Shown: in pieces, positions 25,900 through 34,872 of the stretch
Layout: each line of letters opens with the position of its first letter
How positions within the stretch are numbered: position 1 is the stretch's first letter
DNA from: Muribaculaceae bacterium
GTDB lineage: Bacteria > Bacteroidota > Bacteroidia > Bacteroidales > Muribaculaceae
Direction: 5' to 3'
Length of the DNA stretch: 58,972 bases
Assembly (NCBI GenBank): GCA_023667015.1
Contig: JAMPAX010000009.1
Span: 1 to 58,972, forward strand
The notes under the pieces: model-generated
Told to the model about the DNA's origin: nothing
The model's input: the letters and a program-made list of their open reading frames with translations, nothing else
Databases searched by the model: none
Program-made: the position numbers and the translations under genes

Positions 25900-28800
25900 A
25901 TGACTATGAACAACTATATTAGCAAAACATGGCTATCCTTGCGTAGTGTGGCGGTTGCTCTTGCCGTTTTCCTCTCTCTTGGAGTGTGTGATAGCTTGGC
26001 GGCTCCGGTTTCTCCGGATGAGGCTATGCAAGACGCACAATCTGCTCTTAAGCGTAATACATCCTGGATCAGGCGTGCTCCGGCAGCAGATGCTTCTCTG
26101 ACCCTCGCTTATACTTCCGTCACTCCTCTCGGAAATGCTTTCTATGTGTTCAACTCTTCCGATGGTGGGTTCGCTATTATTTCTGCCGATGACCGTCTCC
26201 CGGCTGTCCTTGCTGTTTCCAAGAATGGTAATTTCGATTATGACCGTATCCCTGACACCATGAAATGGTGGCTGGGTGTGTATGATAGCCAGATTAAAAA
26301 GTTCCTGGAGGAGGATCCTCAGATTCCCGCTTCTCAGACGCGCGCCATGCGTCGTGCCGTTGCGCTCGAACGCCAGCCGGTGAGTCCCCTCGTAAAGACT
26401 ATGTGGGACCAGACAGAGCCTTTCAATAATTTCTGTCCCCGCGACCCTCGCACTTCCAAGCTGAGTGTGACCGGTTGTGTGGCTACGGCTATGGCGCAGG
26501 TGATGAAATATCATGAATGGCCCGTACATCCTAAGGGTGCTACTTCTGACTATACTTTCGATGGTACTACCCTGGATTGGGCCAATATGCTTGATGAATA
26601 CCTCCCCGGTAAGTATACCTACGCCCAGGCTGACGCTGTTGCGTTGCTGATGAGACAGTGTGGAGCCGGTGTGGATATGCAATATTCTTCATATATGAGT
26701 GGTGCATATAGCTATGATGTCCCGGAGGCGTTGATTGAATATTTCGATTACAACCCTTCGATGCAGTTGCTTTTCCGTGAGTTCTATTCTCAGGTGCAGT
26801 GGAACAATATAGTATATGATGAGGTGGCTGCCGGCCGGCCGGTATATTATTCCGGTCAGTCCCCTGAAGGTGGTCATGCTTTTGTCTGTGACGGTTATCT
26901 CTCCAACGATCTGTTCCATTTCAATTGGGGTTGGGGTGGATATCAAGATGGCTATTTTCGTCTTAATGCACTCAATCCTTCTGCAGGTGGTACAGGCTCC
27001 TATAATGGTGGATATAATTCTTCACAATCTATAATCACAGGAGTAAAGAAGGCGGCCGGAGAGATTCAGCGTCAACAGCTGATTGTCTCTACAGGTGAGT
27101 TTGTATATGATTCTGCAAAGAAGACTTTTAAGGTAGCTAATGGTGAGGGCGGATATAATCTGATGTATAATCCCCTGGGACATGAGGAAGAGTTTAACGC
27201 CGGTATCAAGATTATAGATGCTGCTGATCCAACAAATGTGAAGTATGTAAAGTCTAATCTTAAGACTATATTACAGCCTTTATATGGTTTCCAGGAAATG
27301 AGTTTCTCTATGCCATCTCTTTCCAATGGAACATATCATATTCATCCTGCAATGTATAATTGCTATGGAGAATGGTCGGATATTCTCGTCCCTTATGGTA
27401 AACAATCGTATGTGACACTTACCGTTGCCGGATCTAAACAGACTTTCTCAAATGATGGTCCCGATCCCTCTACTTTCTCAGAGATTATTCCTTCAAAGCT
27501 CTCTTCTGTTTCTACTGTCTATGAAGGGGATGCACTGGCTTTCCAGATGACTCTTACAAATGTAAAACCGGGCGATTTCTATAATTATGTTGGTTTAGGT
27601 GTTTACCCACAGGATCCTAATAGTTTCTCCGTAGGTGATGTCTCAGCGACTGTTACCGTGCCGGGGCTCTCTTCGATTGTAACGGAGTTCAGTCTTCCTG
27701 ACGGTCTCGATGCGGGTCTTTATGACGTATATCTTTTTGATAAGTCGTTTACCTCTTATATGACTCCGACTACGCTGGAGGTTAAAAAGCGTGATAAGGC
27801 CCAGCCGGCTGTTGAATCAGAATTGATTGTATCGTCCGTGGCTCCGAATTTCATAAAATCTACTGATCCCTGTGGAGTGACGCTTTCTGTTGAAAATGTC
27901 TCTTCTAAGGAGTTGTCCTCAAATTTTGTGGTTAAGCTTTATTCTGCTGAAAATCTTAAGGAGGTCTATAGTCTCACTTCTAATGGGAGTTGCGCTATTG
28001 AGGCCGGACAAAGGGCTGTACTAAATTTTGAACCTCGCAACCTTGACCTCGCTCCGGGTAATTATTATTGGAGAGTTCAGAATGGAGAAGGAAAGCTCTT
28101 GAGCGTTCTCAATCCTCTGGTGATTACGGGGAAACCCTTTACTGTAGGTGTCCTCGAATATGAGGTGACTAATGAGATTCAAAAGACTGTAAGAGTTTGC
28201 GGCCTTAAAAATGAGGATGTCACATCTGTCAATATCCCTGAGACTGTCAATGGCTATAAAGTTACTCAGATAGCCCCGGGTTTGTTCGCCTTTGCCGGCA
28301 AATTGAAGAGTATTACCCTTCCCTCCGGTATTAGTTATCTTCCGGCAGCTTTGTTTTACAATGCTTTGAGCCTGAAGTATTTGACGATGAATGCTCAAAA
28401 TCCTGCCAGTCTCGGTTATAAAGTTTTCACTGAGGAGAGAATCCCGGAAATTGTTGTCTCCGGTCCGGGTTCGTATACCAATCTTTATGCTCTCTCTGAG
28501 CAATGGGCTCCCTTTGCTTTTTCTGCTTGGAACATGATTTTTGAGGATGGTATAGATCCCGCAGGTCTTCTTCGTGATGACGCCGGAAATATATATTCTC
28601 CTTATTATGTACCTGCAACAAGCTGGTTGTCATTCGACATTAAGACTCCCGAGGGTAAGTTTGTTAAGGCTACATGGGAGTATGGCTCTGAGAAGGGTGG
28701 CAGTATCTGTGATGGCTTTACTTCTCTTCCTCCGCTTTTCGGACTTCAGGGTACAGTCACTTTCTCCATTTCCGATGTAAGTGGCGTTGGCTCCATAGAT

Positions 28801-28932
28801 GTCGAGGCAGTTCCGGTTGACGTCTATACTCCGCAAGGTGTGATCGTACTGAGAGCTGCGATGCCGGAGGATATCTCCCGCCTCCCCAAGGGAATCTACA
28901 TAGCCGCCGGCAAAAAAGTCTTCGTAAGATAA
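25900..28932 (+). CDS. C10 (streptopain-like) cysteine protease with LRR and sorting modules
   Basis: The 1010-residue secreted protein has a signal peptide, a propeptide/inhibitor-like region (about 35-160) and a C10 catalytic domain with Cys193 in TGCVATAMAQ and His326 in GGHAFVCDGY, then FHFNWGWGG. Beta-rich domains follow. A BspA-type leucine-rich segment lies at about 775-850 (VNIPETVNGYKVTQIAPGLF). The C-terminal ~50 residues (VDVYTPQGVIVLRAAMPE to PKGIYIAAGKKVF) are a sorting domain. The family includes SpeB, interpain A and B. fragilis Bfp proteases, which cleave host or dietary proteins. Full length, no frameshift. Confidence 0.9.
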   Translation: MTMNNYISKTWLSLRSVAVALAVFLSLGVCDSLAAPVSPDEAMQDAQSALKRNTSWIRRAPAADASLTLAYTSVTPLGNAFYVFNSSDGGFAIISADDRLPAVLAVSKNGNFDYDRIPDTMKWWLGVYDSQIKKFLEEDPQIPASQTRAMRRAVALERQPVSPLVKTMWDQTEPFNNFCPRDPRTSKLSVTGCVATAMAQVMKYHEWPVHPKGATSDYTFDGTTLDWANMLDEYLPGKYTYAQADAVALLMRQCGAGVDMQYSSYMSGAYSYDVPEALIEYFDYNPSMQLLFREFYSQVQWNNIVYDEVAAGRPVYYSGQSPEGGHAFVCDGYLSNDLFHFNWGWGGYQDGYFRLNALNPSAGGTGSYNGGYNSSQSIITGVKKAAGEIQRQQLIVSTGEFVYDSAKKTFKVANGEGGYNLMYNPLGHEEEFNAGIKIIDAADPTNVKYVKSNLKTILQPLYGFQEMSFSMPSLSNGTYHIHPAMYNCYGEWSDILVPYGKQSYVTLTVAGSKQTFSNDGPDPSTFSEIIPSKLSSVSTVYEGDALAFQMTLTNVKPGDFYNYVGLGVYPQDPNSFSVGDVSATVTVPGLSSIVTEFSLPDGLDAGLYDVYLFDKSFTSYMTPTTLEVKKRDKAQPAVESELIVSSVAPNFIKSTDPCGVTLSVENVSSKELSSNFVVKLYSAENLKEVYSLTSNGSCAIEAGQRAVLNFEPRNLDLAPGNYYWRVQNGEGKLLSVLNPLVITGKPFTVGVLEYEVTNEIQKTVRVCGLKNEDVTSVNIPETVNGYKVTQIAPGLFAFAGKLKSITLPSGISYLPAALFYNALSLKYLTMNAQNPASLGYKVFTEERIPEIVVSGPGSYTNLYALSEQWAPFAFSAWNMIFEDGIDPAGLLRDDAGNIYSPYYVPATSWLSFDIKTPEGKFVKATWEYGSEKGGSICDGFTSLPPLFGLQGTVTFSISDVSGVGSIDVEAVPVDVYTPQGVIVLRAAMPEDISRLPKGIYIAAGKKVFVR

Positions 28933-28999
28933 CCCTGTCAATAAATTAAATCAAACACTTCCCCTCCTCTCCCTTAACAATAATTTACTGCGGCTCTGC

Positions 29000-29040
29000 C
29001 CCCTACCCCTTGTGGGGGTAGGGGAGGGTCTTTCGGGGGA
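29000..29040 (+). repeat. G-rich hairpin and candidate G-quadruplex
   Basis: CCCCTACCCC (29000) pairs with GGGGTAGGGG (29015). The plus strand then reads GGGG-A-GGG-TCTTTC-GGGGG, giving four G tracts with short loops between 29014 and 29040, and a second TTTCGGGGGAG copy follows. It occupies part of the 323-bp gap after the C10 gene; the rest contains only the promoter at 29121. Confidence 0.55.
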
Positions 29041-29120
29041 GAGTATTTCGGGGGAGGGCTTAGGCCGGACTTTGGTCGGGCTTTATTATTCGGCTGTTGT
29101 TGTAATTTTTTCAAAAAATC

Positions 29121-29152
29121 TTTGCAGTTATGGTTTTTTGTTAATATATTTG
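29121..29152 (+). promoter_or_regulatory. Bacteroidota promoter
   Basis: TTTG, 20 bp and TATATTTG match the consensus exactly, 103 bp upstream of ATG 29256. Confidence 0.8.
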
Positions 29153-29255
29153 CAAGCGAATAGCCTTCTATCAAATCTGAGGATGGAATTTTGATATTGC
29201 CTATATATATAAATGATTTAATTCTTAACAATCAAATAAATTAATTATCAAAACA

Positions 29256-31007
29256 ATGAAGAAGTTTTTTACCCTTCTTGGCGTGGCTTTGATTGGCCTC
29301 TGCTCCGCACAGGCTGCTGTCAATCCCGCTGAGGTTAAGTTTGAGGGCTTCAAGAAGCAGATTCAGCTTAGAGAACTTACTCCCCAAGAGAGAGCTCAGG
29401 CTGCTACTGACTTCAACAGAGGAAGCCAGGTGGTTAAGCGTGCATGGGAAACCAGCATGTATCACTACGAAAACTACATCGTAAATAAAGGCCACCTCGT
29501 AGACATTGTCAAATTCACTATGCCTGAAACCAACAAACACGCCGAATTCAAGGACCTCCCTTACTGGTGCGTACAGTTCCAGATTTGCCGTTGGAGAAAG
29601 TCTGAGGATTTCACCAAGGATCCTTCTACAGTCCTAAACGTTGTTGTTACTTGGCCTTGTAAGGCTAATATTAACCCCCCGCTGGAGGATGCTGATGTTG
29701 ACTTGACTCCCGAAAACAGCGAAATCGCTAGTGTTGCTGAATTGGCTGCTTCCAAGTCTTACAGTACTGAGCACAATACATTCTTCAACTTCATGTATCC
29801 CGAATCTCAGGGCGCTCGTAACTTTCTCCCCAGCCATACTGCCAAGGGTGATTTCCTCGGATGGCCTATCTGGTCAAATCAGGGCGGTGCATTCTCTCAG
29901 ATCAATGGTAAGGGTGAATATCAGTTCTACAATGACGAAGGCTTAGAGAAATATACTTATCTTAGCATTGATAGTGCTGTGGATAGTGCCAATGGCAACG
30001 AGTCTGAAATTGAAATGCCTTTCGAATTCTTCCTCGAAAAGACTGATGATACCTCCGACAGAACCAACATCACCGGTACTTACAAGGGTGTAGCTGACCT
30101 CTTTGACATGGTTCGCGGTGACTATACTTACAATTTCTCTGATGTCCACATCTTCGCCGGTGGCGTGAGCGATATCGACGAAAATATTGACGGTGTTTAC
30201 CTCTGGAGTGTTCCTTTCGGTTTCAATGACAATGTTACTGATTTTACTCCTGTTCAGAAATATTACCTCGCTGCTTGCGAAGCTCCCGGCCTTATCTCTT
30301 GGGGTAATGCAGATAAGGGTAGAGATGTTCCTTTCCAGAGCGACCTCGTAGGTATTTACCTGACAGCAGAGCAGCAGAAGGACGATGCCAACTGGCGTTG
30401 GGTGACCGGTTCTTTCTGGACCAAAAAAGATGCTGAGTTCTACAACCAGCAGTTTGACATGGTTCAGCCCGAAACTATCGAAGTTGAAACTCAATTTGGA
30501 ACTGTTCCCTATCTCTCAATCAACCCCAGTGCCAACACTATGGTTCCCGGTGGATATTCCGAATTGTGGAGTACTGATAATGGCTTTGCCGGTGTTTATG
30601 CAGCCCGCAACAAGTATATGTGCGCTCCTACTATGTTAGCTGTTAATACTGTTGATGGTCTTATCATCGATGGTATCGACGATGCTAAGAATACTTACGT
30701 CGCTTCTTACAAGGGTAAGGTGGTTTACCACTACGACGTTGACAACATGTCCAACACTCGTGAAATCGAAAACCTTGTTGGTGAATATGTTCCCGTATCC
30801 GGTGTTGAATTTGTAGACGCCGAAAATAACTTTACTATCTCTGCTGCTAACGGTTCTATCAACGTTGTTTCTGACAACGCTCAGATTCTCGTATTCGACC
30901 TCTCCGGTAAGCTCGTAGCTTCCGCTAAGGGTAGCGCTAACTTCAACCTCAACAAGGGTCTCTACATTGTTAAGGTTGGCAAAGAAGTGAAGAAAGTAGT
31001 CCTCTAA
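29256..31007 (+). CDS. exported protein of unknown function with sorting domain
   Basis: The 583-residue protein has a signal peptide (1-20, ending AQA). A large mature region carries aromatic and acidic motifs but no catalytic signature I recognise. The C-terminal sorting domain (about 520-583) includes SDNAQILVFDLSGKLVASAKG and LNKGLYIVKVGKEVKKVV. It has its own consensus promoter and terminator and the same codon style as the SusC and SusD genes. It may be a surface or secreted adhesin or binding protein; this is only an inference from export. Confidence 0.7.
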   Translation: MKKFFTLLGVALIGLCSAQAAVNPAEVKFEGFKKQIQLRELTPQERAQAATDFNRGSQVVKRAWETSMYHYENYIVNKGHLVDIVKFTMPETNKHAEFKDLPYWCVQFQICRWRKSEDFTKDPSTVLNVVVTWPCKANINPPLEDADVDLTPENSEIASVAELAASKSYSTEHNTFFNFMYPESQGARNFLPSHTAKGDFLGWPIWSNQGGAFSQINGKGEYQFYNDEGLEKYTYLSIDSAVDSANGNESEIEMPFEFFLEKTDDTSDRTNITGTYKGVADLFDMVRGDYTYNFSDVHIFAGGVSDIDENIDGVYLWSVPFGFNDNVTDFTPVQKYYLAACEAPGLISWGNADKGRDVPFQSDLVGIYLTAEQQKDDANWRWVTGSFWTKKDAEFYNQQFDMVQPETIEVETQFGTVPYLSINPSANTMVPGGYSELWSTDNGFAGVYAARNKYMCAPTMLAVNTVDGLIIDGIDDAKNTYVASYKGKVVYHYDVDNMSNTREIENLVGEYVPVSGVEFVDAENNFTISAANGSINVVSDNAQILVFDLSGKLVASAKGSANFNLNKGLYIVKVGKEVKKVVL

Positions 31008-31040
31008 TCTGAATCCTAAAAGACCAATGAAGGTTGTAAA

Positions 31041-31073
31041 AAAAAATGCGTCCCCAAAAGGGACGCATTTTTT
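31041..31073 (+). terminator. rho-independent terminator
   Basis: AAAAAATGCGTCCC, loop CAAAA and GGGACGCATTTTTT form a long A/T-flanked stem. It ends the 583-residue gene and can serve the convergent BSH-like gene as well. Confidence 0.9.
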
Positions 31074-31116
31074 ATGTCAAGGACGGCGAGCTCCCGGCTC
31101 GTATCCCCTCATCCCC

Positions 31117-32193
31117 TCAATACATTGGCACAAACGGTTCGCTCTTCTTGAAGTGTTTGGTGACATCTCCGCAGAGTCCCGATGCTTTTGATGTGTCGAG
31201 TTTTAGAACTTTTGCTCCCGGCTTCAAATCGCACTTCTTCAGATCTACCCAGTAATACCCGGGCTGGGTCACCATCTCAAAACCGTAGATACAATCGCGT
31301 ACATCGGCATAGCTCCTCCATTGAGTCGATGATAGATTCGGTTCTCCCTTAACGGTGTAGGTGAAGGGTACCGATGAGGTCACCAGCACACTTCTGGCTA
31401 TAGCCATTCCCTCTTCAAACCCCGATACAGGCTCTACCGAATGAGCAAAGAAATTAGCGCGTACGCAGCGGTCGGCTGATGCCATAGTGCCGGGCAGTGT
31501 ATGAGTGCCCCCCTTCTTTTCCCAATATTCCATAATCGCTGTCATCTGTGGCCATTGAGGATCGTTGGTCATGGCACGAAAATCTCCCATGTCTGCTATG
31601 GTAATATTACCATTGTTAAACTCAAAGATAATACTTTTCCCACTGGCATCGGTAACTCCCCAGTGGAGTGCCGAGACTGTGCCCCCGTCGAATGTAGCCC
31701 CATCAATGGTGAAATCCTGATTGCGTAGGGTCTCTACAACTTCATCCGTAGTGGCATTCATATCCAACAGCCAGCCGACAAACATTGCAAGTGACATTGG
31801 TGGACGCCCCGTAGTAGTGTCGTTGACATACACTGTTCCTTTGCAGAAAAGACCGTTTACAACGAGTCCCTTTTCATTCATACCCTCAGTGATACCGCCA
31901 TCGTATCCTACGGCATAGACTGCACCATAGCGAGAAGTCCAACTGACGGCCCCAGGCTTGTCAGAGCCTGTCTTGGCTATCCCTGCAGGATATACATATA
32001 GATTGGTGGGTATCGGTGTGCGCCAATCCAGCGATCGACCAATGACGAATAGCGAGTCGCTACCCACATATTTCACACGCGTACAGGCCTCTGACTGAGG
32101 CGCCATAACGGAAGAACCCAAAAGCAGTAAAGCCACTAAAGCTACTTCCTCCATCTTTCTAAAAATTCTGCCTGTCTGTTTCATAGTATACAT
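31117..32193 (-). CDS. choloylglycine hydrolase family (bile salt hydrolase-like), exported
   Basis: The 358-residue Ntn hydrolase belongs to the linear amide C-N hydrolase family, which deconjugates bile salts or cleaves related amides. After the hydrophobic leader the chain reads EACTRVKY, so Cys37 would become the N-terminal nucleophile after cleavage. Other active-site residues fit: R53 and D56 in GRSLDWR, N106 in GMNEKG, N210 in TNDP and R242 in ADRCVR. The signal peptide implies a periplasmic or surface enzyme, as in Bacteroides BSHs. Whether bile salts, penicillin V or other amides are cleaved cannot be decided. The start may be the M at 1, 4 or 14. Confidence 0.85.
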   Translation of the reverse strand: MYTMKQTGRIFRKMEEVALVALLLLGSSVMAPQSEACTRVKYVGSDSLFVIGRSLDWRTPIPTNLYVYPAGIAKTGSDKPGAVSWTSRYGAVYAVGYDGGITEGMNEKGLVVNGLFCKGTVYVNDTTTGRPPMSLAMFVGWLLDMNATTDEVVETLRNQDFTIDGATFDGGTVSALHWGVTDASGKSIIFEFNNGNITIADMGDFRAMTNDPQWPQMTAIMEYWEKKGGTHTLPGTMASADRCVRANFFAHSVEPVSGFEEGMAIARSVLVTSSVPFTYTVKGEPNLSSTQWRSYADVRDCIYGFEMVTQPGYYWVDLKKCDLKPGAKVLKLDTSKASGLCGDVTKHFKKSEPFVPMY

Positions 32194-32275
32194 AATAAAA
32201 GCCTTTTATTTCCAAACATCCCCACCCCTCCCAAAGTTCACATACCAAAGTATTACAATAATCCCCTCACAGTAT

Positions 32276-32294
32276 CACAGGCGTCACGCCTGTG
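32276..32294. repeat. CACAGGCG palindromic repeat
   Basis: CACAGGCG, TCA and CGCCTGTG form a perfect 8-bp hairpin, within CCCCTCACAGTATCACAGG. A near copy with the same flanking words is at 53713, and a looser one is at 50012. It sits in the 219-bp gap upstream of bioB, before the promoter. Confidence 0.65.
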
Positions 32295-32316
32295 TCCCCA
32301 CCTATCAAAATTTCAA

Positions 32317-32349
32317 CTTGCAGATTTCCTCCGAATAAGTTAATTTTGC
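32317..32349 (+). promoter_or_regulatory. promoter of bioB
   Basis: CTTG, 21 bp and TAATTTTG fit the consensus. The ATG is 63 bp downstream. No BirA operator palindrome is evident. Confidence 0.65.
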
Positions 32350-32412
32350 AGTAATTATTTCTCTACTCAATAGTCATGTCTAATTGACTGGCTGTCAAAC
32401 AAGCGTAGACTT

Positions 32413-33372
32413 ATGACATTAAAGACGATTAAAGACAATATCCTCAACGGTGGCGTCATAACTCGCCGGGAGGCTGATTTCTTGGCCTCCTATCCTGACC
32501 TCGATGCGCTTTGCGATGCCGCTGATGAAATCCGCAATAAATTTTGCGGCGATGACGTAGACTCTTGCTCTATCGTCAATGCCCGTTCCGGTCGTTGTGG
32601 CGAGGACTGCAAGTGGTGTGCTCAGGCTTCACGCCATCATACCGGCTGTGCTACCTACAATTCACTCCCCGATGATGAACTCCTTGAGGCCGCACGCGCT
32701 AATGTGCGTGAGGGTATCAAGCGCTTTTCTCTGGTGACTTCAGGACGTCGTGTCGTTGGGCGTGACCTTGATGTCTTCTGCCGTCAGCTGAATTTGCTTC
32801 GAGAGCAGACTCCTCTATATCTCTGCGCTTCTATGGGGCTTTTAGGCAAGGAGGAGATGCAGCGACTGAAGGATGCCGGCGTAAAACGATATCATTGCAA
32901 TATGGAGACATCGCGAGAGGTTTTCGAGACTCTTTGCTCTACTCATACCCACGATGACAAGATTGCTACCATACGCGCCGCTCGCGAGGTGGGCATGGAT
33001 GTCTGCTCCGGCGGCATTATCGGTATGGGGGAATCTCTTGCACAGAGAATAGATTTCGCTTTCGAGCTTGCTGATCTGGATGTGGATTCAGTACCTATTA
33101 ATATCCTCAACCCGATTCCCGGCACACCCCTCGAGAACACCCCACCCTTGTCTGAAGAGGATATCATCCGCACTGTTGCAATTTTCCGATTCATTCTCCC
33201 AACTAAGGCTCTTCGTTTTGCCGGAGGTCGTCTGGCTCTCAGTCATGATGCCCAGTTGCGGATAATGCGCGGTGGTATGAATGGTGTGCTGATGGGTGAT
33301 ATGTTGACTACAGTCAGCAATTCCGTTGACGATGATAAAAAACTCTTTGCTGAGGCTAACTTGAACTTTTAA
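32413..33372 (+). CDS. bioB: biotin synthase
   Basis: The 319-residue radical-SAM enzyme inserts sulfur into dethiobiotin. The radical SAM cluster motif is RCGEDCKWCAQ (C62, C66, C69). Other BioB marks are SRHHTGC, the GRRVV/LVTSG region and YHCNMETSREVF. GGIIGMGE and INPIPGTPLEN follow, and FAGGR at about 277-281 contains the [2Fe-2S] arginine. The GT2 gene starts 1 bp after its stop. No other biotin genes are nearby. Confidence 0.95.
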   Translation: MTLKTIKDNILNGGVITRREADFLASYPDLDALCDAADEIRNKFCGDDVDSCSIVNARSGRCGEDCKWCAQASRHHTGCATYNSLPDDELLEAARANVREGIKRFSLVTSGRRVVGRDLDVFCRQLNLLREQTPLYLCASMGLLGKEEMQRLKDAGVKRYHCNMETSREVFETLCSTHTHDDKIATIRAAREVGMDVCSGGIIGMGESLAQRIDFAFELADLDVDSVPINILNPIPGTPLENTPPLSEEDIIRTVAIFRFILPTKALRFAGGRLALSHDAQLRIMRGGMNGVLMGDMLTTVSNSVDDDKKLFAEANLNF

Positions 33373-33373
33373 C

Positions 33374-34324
33374 ATGGATATTTCAGTTATCATACCCCTC
33401 TTTAATGAGGAGGAATCTCTCCCCGAACTTACCGCCTGGATTGAGCGTGTTATGGCCGAAAATAAGTTCTCCTATGAGATTATTTTCATCAATGATGGTA
33501 GCTCAGACAATTCCCAGGAGGTCATAAGAAGTCTTGCTGCCAAGAATCCGGCTATACATTCTATTGCTTTTGCGAGGAATTATGGTAAGTCGCCGGCTCT
33601 CAATGTTGGATTCCAAAAGGCTCAGGGCGATGTGGTCATCACCATGGATGCCGACCTTCAGGATTCTCCCGATGAGATTCCGGCTCTCTATAGCATGATT
33701 GTCGACGATGGCTACGATCTGGTCTCCGGATGGAAGAAGAAGCGTTATGATCCGCTGTCGAAGACGATCCCTACCAAACTGTTTAATGCCACGGCAAGAA
33801 AGGTCTCAGGCATTAAGAATCTCCATGATTTCAACTGCGGACTAAAGGCGTATCGCAAGGCTGTGGTAAAGCATATTGAGGTATATGGAGATATGCATCG
33901 ATATATTCCTTACTTGGCCAAAAATGCCGGATATGCCAAGATTGGTGAGAAGGTTGTGCATCATCAGGCTCGTAAGTACGGTCATACTAAGTTCGGTCTC
34001 GATCGTTTTGTCAATGGTTATCTCGATTTGGCTACCCTCTGGTTTCAGTCGAAGTTCGGTATTAAGCCTATGCATATCTTTGGCCTGCTGGGCTCTCTGA
34101 TGTTTGCTATCGGCTTTTTGGCTGTCTGCATTGTCCTCGTATTGAAGATTGTCAGCATGTGTTCTGATTCTTATTATTTCTATGTCACCAACTCCGTATA
34201 TTTCTATCTCTCTTTGGCGGCAATGGTGATGGGGTTGCAGTTCTTCTTGACCGGGTTTGTCGGTGAGCTGATCGCTCGCAATTCCCCGGAAAGAAACAAT
34301 TATCTAATAGCCGAACAGTTCTGA
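33374..34324 (+). CDS. GT2 glycosyltransferase (GtrB/DPM1-like) with two membrane helices
   Basis: The 316-residue enzyme transfers a sugar to a polyprenyl phosphate or glycolipid. The N-terminal GT-A domain has SVIIPLFNEEESLPEL and FINDGSSDNS, and the nucleotide-sugar metal motif is TMDADLQDSPDEI (D-A-D). Two hydrophobic helices occupy about 232-260 and 268-300. The length and layout match membrane-anchored dolichyl/undecaprenyl-phosphate sugar synthases. It starts 1 bp after bioB, presumably translated from the same message. Confidence 0.88.
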   Translation: MDISVIIPLFNEEESLPELTAWIERVMAENKFSYEIIFINDGSSDNSQEVIRSLAAKNPAIHSIAFARNYGKSPALNVGFQKAQGDVVITMDADLQDSPDEIPALYSMIVDDGYDLVSGWKKKRYDPLSKTIPTKLFNATARKVSGIKNLHDFNCGLKAYRKAVVKHIEVYGDMHRYIPYLAKNAGYAKIGEKVVHHQARKYGHTKFGLDRFVNGYLDLATLWFQSKFGIKPMHIFGLLGSLMFAIGFLAVCIVLVLKIVSMCSDSYYFYVTNSVYFYLSLAAMVMGLQFFLTGFVGELIARNSPERNNYLIAEQF

Positions 34325-34339
34325 ATTGGAAATGAGGAG

Positions 34340-34371
34340 TTGAGGAGTATATTAGTTGAGGAGTTTATTAG
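34340..34371. repeat. 16-bp tandem repeat before a start codon
   Basis: TTGAGGAGTATATTAG (34340) and TTGAGGAGTTTATTAG (34356) are direct repeats differing at one base, followed by a partial third. They fill the gap between the GT2 stop and ATG 34378. Confidence 0.6.
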
Positions 34372-34377
34372 TTGATT

Positions 34378-34872
34378 ATGCGTCGGTTGCTTTTAATTTT
34401 ACCTGCCTTATTTGCCCTCTTGGGATGTTCCTCCAACGAATGTCTCGAGAATGGTACGTCTTTGCCGATGGCCGGATTCTTCTCCTCTGAGCCGGCGCCA
34501 CATCCGGTTGCCTTAGAGGGCCTGAAGGTTCGGGCTATCAATGCTCCCGGTGATAGCGTCCTTTTCGATGGCACCTCGCAAATCAGCGAGTTGTATCTCC
34601 CCTTTAATCTCGATGCGGATGTAACTTCCTACGTCTTTGAATATCCCTCTTCTTCAGGATTTGCCGCCGATACCATCTCGTTCCATTACCTCAGACAACC
34701 ATGGTTTGTCTCCTCGGCATGCGGCGCTGTTGTCAATTTTAAGATTGAGGATATTTCGCATTCTTCGCTTATGATTGACTCTGTGGCGTGTCCTGATAGC
34801 ATCATTACCAACGCTGTTGGCCAGAATATTAAAATTTATTTCAAAGTTTCAGATGAGCAGATACCTGAATAA
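34378..34872 (+). CDS. DUF6452-like lipoprotein
   Basis: The 164-residue product has a lipobox LLGC (C18) after MRRLLLILPALFA. The mature part is beta-rich (VLFDGTSQISELYLPFNLDADVTSYVF). I recognise it as the small Bacteroidales lipoprotein usually paired with a DUF6048 protein; the function is unknown. The next gene overlaps it by 20 bp. ATG 34378 is chosen over upstream TTG because it gives a short signal peptide. Confidence 0.65.
   Translation: MRRLLLILPALFALLGCSSNECLENGTSLPMAGFFSSEPAPHPVALEGLKVRAINAPGDSVLFDGTSQISELYLPFNLDADVTSYVFEYPSSSGFAADTISFHYLRQPWFVSSACGAVVNFKIEDISHSSLMIDSVACPDSIITNAVGQNIKIYFKVSDEQIPE

Noticed and set aside
25933..26682. 249-residue antisense frame in the C10 protease gene
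   Set aside because: Composition is that of a reverse-strand shadow; no start context or family.
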